The position numbers were made by a program, and so were the translations under genes. 8,958 bases of DNA from Bacteroidota bacterium. GTDB lineage: Bacteria > Bacteroidota > Rhodothermia > Rhodothermales > UBA10348. The DNA is taken from NCBI GenBank assembly GCA_024640835.1, contig JAHEEH010000049.1:1-8958 (forward strand). The letters run 5' to 3'. This document shows positions 6,970 to 8,958 of this stretch, piece by piece (positions within the stretch are counted from its first letter, which is position 1; every line of letters starts with the position of its first letter). The notes beneath the pieces are model-generated. The model was not told the DNA's origin. It did no database searches and saw nothing but the letters and a program-made list of their open reading frames with translations.

Positions 6970-6987
6970 TGTCCATGATCATGGACA
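6970..6987. promoter_or_regulatory. Perfect 18-bp palindrome, candidate operator
   Basis: TGTCCATGATCATGGACA is self-complementary over its full length. It lies 20 bp past the DUF2231 stop and 147 bp ahead of the exported-protein ATG, in a 185-bp non-coding gap. Its balanced composition stands out from the GC-rich surroundings. No T-run follows in the minus direction, which argues against a simple intrinsic terminator. A binding site for a dimeric regulator of the exported-protein gene is the more likely reading. A second small hairpin (GGGGT-GGG-ACCCC, 6951-6963) lies just downstream on the minus strand. No regulator is identified. Confidence 0.5.
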
Positions 6988-7007
6988 CTGCGGCCTCTCG
7001 ACCGGAC

Positions 7008-7460
7008 CTATCCCGGCACTCCCCAGACCATGGTGCCCCCGAGGTGACCGGCCCAGAGCCCCAGCCCGGCCACCGCGAGGCCCAGAAGCGCCACGGCCAA
7101 CCGCCAGAACGCCGGAACGCCGGGTCGTCGAACCGACCGTCGATGCCAGACAATCGACGCCACGATGGCGACAAGAAGGATTGCCGCCGTCCAGACGGTC
7201 CACTCTCCAACCTCCTCGTGCGTGTGCCCCAGGAGCTTCACCATCGGCTCGGCCGCGAGGTCCTGTTTCAGGTCCTCACCGCTGAGCAGCGCCGCCACGG
7301 CCCCGGCAAGCGCAGCCACATGGATCCACAGCGCTACGACCAGCCACTTGATGCGATCACGGATCAGCCAGCCCAGGAGGGCCACGGCGCCCGCCGGCAG
7401 GAGAGCGATCGGAAAGTGCACCAGGAGCGGGTGAATGTGCGGAATCGTGAAGTCCGACAT
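7008..7460 (-). CDS. DUF2231-type four-helix membrane protein
   Basis: 150 residues, mostly hydrophobic, with four predicted transmembrane segments at about 10-32, 36-60, 87-105 and 118-142. The start IHPLLVHFPIALLPAGAVALLGWL matches the HP.lVHFPiall signature of DUF2231 (PF09990), a family of unknown function in the cytoplasmic membrane. Conserved histidines also occur in GHTHEEVGEW between helices 2 and 3 and in GLWAGHLGGTMVWGV at the end. These could bind a metal or haem, but that is inference. The ATG at 7460 is supported by a GAGGG 7 nt upstream. It is divergent from sppA across 104 bp and lies upstream of the exported-protein gene on the same strand, with 185 bp between them, so it is probably a separate unit. 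Confidence 0.87.
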   Translation of the reverse strand: MSDFTIPHIHPLLVHFPIALLPAGAVALLGWLIRDRIKWLVVALWIHVAALAGAVAALLSGEDLKQDLAAEPMVKLLGHTHEEVGEWTVWTAAILLVAIVASIVWHRRSVRRPGVPAFWRLAVALLGLAVAGLGLWAGHLGGTMVWGVPG

Positions 7461-7564
7461 GGCATGACCCTCACCGGGGATACATCAACCACGGCCCGCG
7501 TATACGGCGTCGGCCCGCGAATCGGGCTCATGATACGACTTCCGCCCCTTACCGCGTCTCTGCC
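7461..7564. promoter_or_regulatory. Divergent DUF2231/sppA intergenic region
   Basis: This 104-bp gap must hold the promoters of both divergent genes. A self-complementary GTATAC at 7499-7504 offers a -10-like TATACG on the plus strand and TATACG on the minus strand, but no good -35 partner is seen for either. A small stem (GCCCG, loop CGAAT, CGGGC; 7513-7527) follows. No Shine-Dalgarno precedes the sppA ATG. The promoter assignment is from position only. Confidence 0.35.
7468..7472 (-). promoter_or_regulatory. Shine-Dalgarno site of the DUF2231 gene
   Basis: The minus strand reads GAGGG, then seven bases (TCATGCC), then the ATG at 7460. The spacing is ideal and supports this start. Confidence 0.65.
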
Positions 7565-8958
7565 ATGCGCTTCCTGTCGACCCTCGCCGCGAGCACGCTG
7601 GGCACCCTGACCGCATTCGCGATCGTCTTCGTGCTCGGCCTCACGTTTCTGTTCGCCATGGCAGCCGCCTCGGACACGGTGCCGGCCGTTCGACCGCGAA
7701 GCGTTCTCGTGGCCGATCTCGGTGGTTCGTGGACGGAGTCCGTCTCCGGGGACCCCCTGGCGCGGGCGTTCGGTGGCGAGGCCGCGCTGGACCTGCACGA
7801 CGTGACGCGCGGCCTGCGCCGGGCTGCCGCCGACCGCCGCATCGAAGCCGTGTGGCTTCGCCTGGGAACCGTTTCGGCATCCTGGGCATCCCTCGAGGCG
7901 GTTCGGCGCGAGATCCTCGCAGTGCGTGATGCAGGAAAGCCCGTATTCGCGACCAGTGATACCTACGTGGTCGGCGAGAAGGACTACTTCCTGGCGTCCG
8001 CCGCAGATTCCGTATTCCTGGACCCGGAGAGCCTGTTCGAATTCAACGGATTCGCGGCGAGCGTCGTGTTCTACGCCGGATTGCTGGACCGCGCCGGAAT
8101 CGAGCCGCAGGCCATTCGCGCGGGCAGCTTCAAGAGCGCGGTGGAACCGTATACGCGGTCGGACCTTTCGGCTGAAGGTGCCCTGCAACTCGAGGCCGTG
8201 GTCACGGACATCGAGGACCGCTTCGTCGAAGCCGTCGCCACGTCGCGCGGTCTGGACGACAGGCGCGTTCGACTGCTGCTGTACGACGGAGGGATCTCGT
8301 CGGCCCGCGGCGCCCTCGCAGAGGGTCTCGTCGACAGCCTGCTGTTCGCGGACCAGGTCGAGGATCTTCTCCTGAAGGCGACGGGGCAGGATCCCGACTC
8401 GCGACTCGTGAAGGTCTCGATCCAGGATTACGCCCGCGTGCCCGATGCGGCGGCCGGAATTCAGAGCGGACGCGACGGCGAAGTGGCCGTCGTCTTCGCC
8501 GAGGGTACCATGACCGCTGGAAAGAGCGATGGTCCGGGTCTCCCCGGCCTTTCGGGAGGCAACCTGGGGGCGGAGACCTTCGCCAGCGCGATGCGGGAAG
8601 CACGCAACGCGGCGTCGATCGACGCGGTCGTCGTTCGCGTCAACTCGCCCGGGGGCTTTGCGCCGGCGGCCGATGCCATGCGACGTGAGATCGAACTCAC
8701 CGCCGCGGAAAAGCCCGTGATCCTGTCCATGGGAGACGTCGCGGCCTCCGGCGGCTACTGGATCGCGACCGCCGCCGACACCCTCATGGCCGAGGAGCTG
8801 ACCCTTACCGGGTCGATCGGCGTCTTCAGCCTGCTGTTCGACGTTTCGGGTCTTTTCGAGGAGCATCTGGGCGTCACGTTTGACGGCGTCCAGACCGGTC
8901 CCTCGGCCGACGCGATGTCGTTCCTCAGACCGCTGACGGCCGCCGAAACCGCCCGCAT
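7565..8958 (+). CDS. sppA: Signal peptide peptidase SppA, long (67K) form, 3' partial
   Basis: Membrane-anchored serine protease that digests cleaved signal peptides. The frame from the ATG at 7565 stays open to the window end, giving 464 complete codons; the long form is usually about 600, so roughly the last 130 residues are missing. An N-terminal membrane anchor spans about residues 13-34 (LTAFAIVFVLGLTFLFAMAA). Two tandem SppA domains follow. The first holds the general-base lysine, K190, in AGSFKSAVEPYTR. The second holds the nucleophile, S395, in GDVAASGGYWIATAADT, preceded by VVRVNSPGG and followed by the conserved TLTGSIGVF. Both dyad residues are in the expected halves, so the enzyme looks intact. 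No Shine-Dalgarno is visible before the ATG, and no in-frame start lies just upstream. It is divergent from the DUF2231 gene. Confidence 0.95.
   Translation, partial: MRFLSTLAASTLGTLTAFAIVFVLGLTFLFAMAAASDTVPAVRPRSVLVADLGGSWTESVSGDPLARAFGGEAALDLHDVTRGLRRAAADRRIEAVWLRLGTVSASWASLEAVRREILAVRDAGKPVFATSDTYVVGEKDYFLASAADSVFLDPESLFEFNGFAASVVFYAGLLDRAGIEPQAIRAGSFKSAVEPYTRSDLSAEGALQLEAVVTDIEDRFVEAVATSRGLDDRRVRLLLYDGGISSARGALAEGLVDSLLFADQVEDLLLKATGQDPDSRLVKVSIQDYARVPDAAAGIQSGRDGEVAVVFAEGTMTAGKSDGPGLPGLSGGNLGAETFASAMREARNAASIDAVVVRVNSPGGFAPAADAMRREIELTAAEKPVILSMGDVAASGGYWIATAADTLMAEELTLTGSIGVFSLLFDVSGLFEEHLGVTFDGVQTGPSADAMSFLRPLTAAETAR

Noticed and set aside
5287..6978. 563-codon open frame on the plus strand opposite the exported-protein gene
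   Set aside because: It runs through the hrcA start and two intergenic gaps, has no ribosome site or recognisable domain, and mirrors the GC-rich Arg codons. The minus-strand gene has a signal peptide and a strong Shine-Dalgarno.
6970..6987. Palindrome as an intrinsic terminator of the DUF2231 gene
   Set aside because: The stem is not GC-rich, the arms meet with almost no loop, and no T-run follows on the minus strand. An operator is more plausible, though termination is not excluded.
7364..8866. 500-codon open frame on the minus strand opposite sppA
   Set aside because: It overlaps sppA, whose motifs and catalytic residues are unmistakable, and also overlaps the DUF2231 start. It is low-information sequence typical of antisense frames in GC-rich DNA.

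Overview
The window is GC-rich bacterial chromosome (roughly two thirds G+C by eye), densely coding, with no tRNA, rRNA, CRISPR array or mobile element visible. The content is mostly housekeeping. The hrcA-grpE-dnaJ order without dnaK, a TIGR02757/DUF2400 protein and genes with little Shine-Dalgarno signal would suit a high-GC member of the FCB group (Rhodothermota- or Gemmatimonadota-like). That placement is inference; nothing here settles the phylum.

Layout: (1) On the plus strand, a serine/threonine dehydratase-family PLP enzyme, cut at its 5' end by the window edge (1-923), overlaps a TIGR02757 (DUF2400) protein (896-1762). (2) On the minus strand, reading from right to left, there is a compact heat-shock operon: hrcA (5322-4225), grpE (4173-3466), dnaJ (3451-2282) and, 14 bp further on, a flavin reductase-like protein (2267-1743). 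The end of the flavin reductase gene overlaps the end of the TIGR02757 gene by 20 bp in convergent orientation. (3) Upstream of hrcA is a 147-bp gap with a perfect 18-bp GC palindrome and no recognisable CIRCE operator. (4) On the minus strand, an arginine- and aromatic-rich exported protein of unknown function (6822-5470) carries three exact 39-bp tandem repeats. Ahead of it is a 185-bp gap with a perfect 18-bp palindrome. (5) A four-helix DUF2231-type membrane protein (7460-7008, minus) is divergent from sppA (7565 to beyond the window end, plus), a long-form signal peptide peptidase with both catalytic residues present.

Functional links: HrcA is the repressor of class I heat-shock genes and GrpE/DnaJ are the co-chaperones of DnaK, which must be encoded elsewhere. 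The flavin reductase appears to be transcribed with them. DUF2231, SppA and the exported Arg-rich protein are envelope functions that share no evident pathway.

I found no clearly undescribed multi-gene system. The best leads are the unknown repeat-bearing exported protein and its upstream palindrome, the glycosylase-like residue pattern in the TIGR02757 protein, and the CIRCE-less hrcA operon with its flavin reductase tail.
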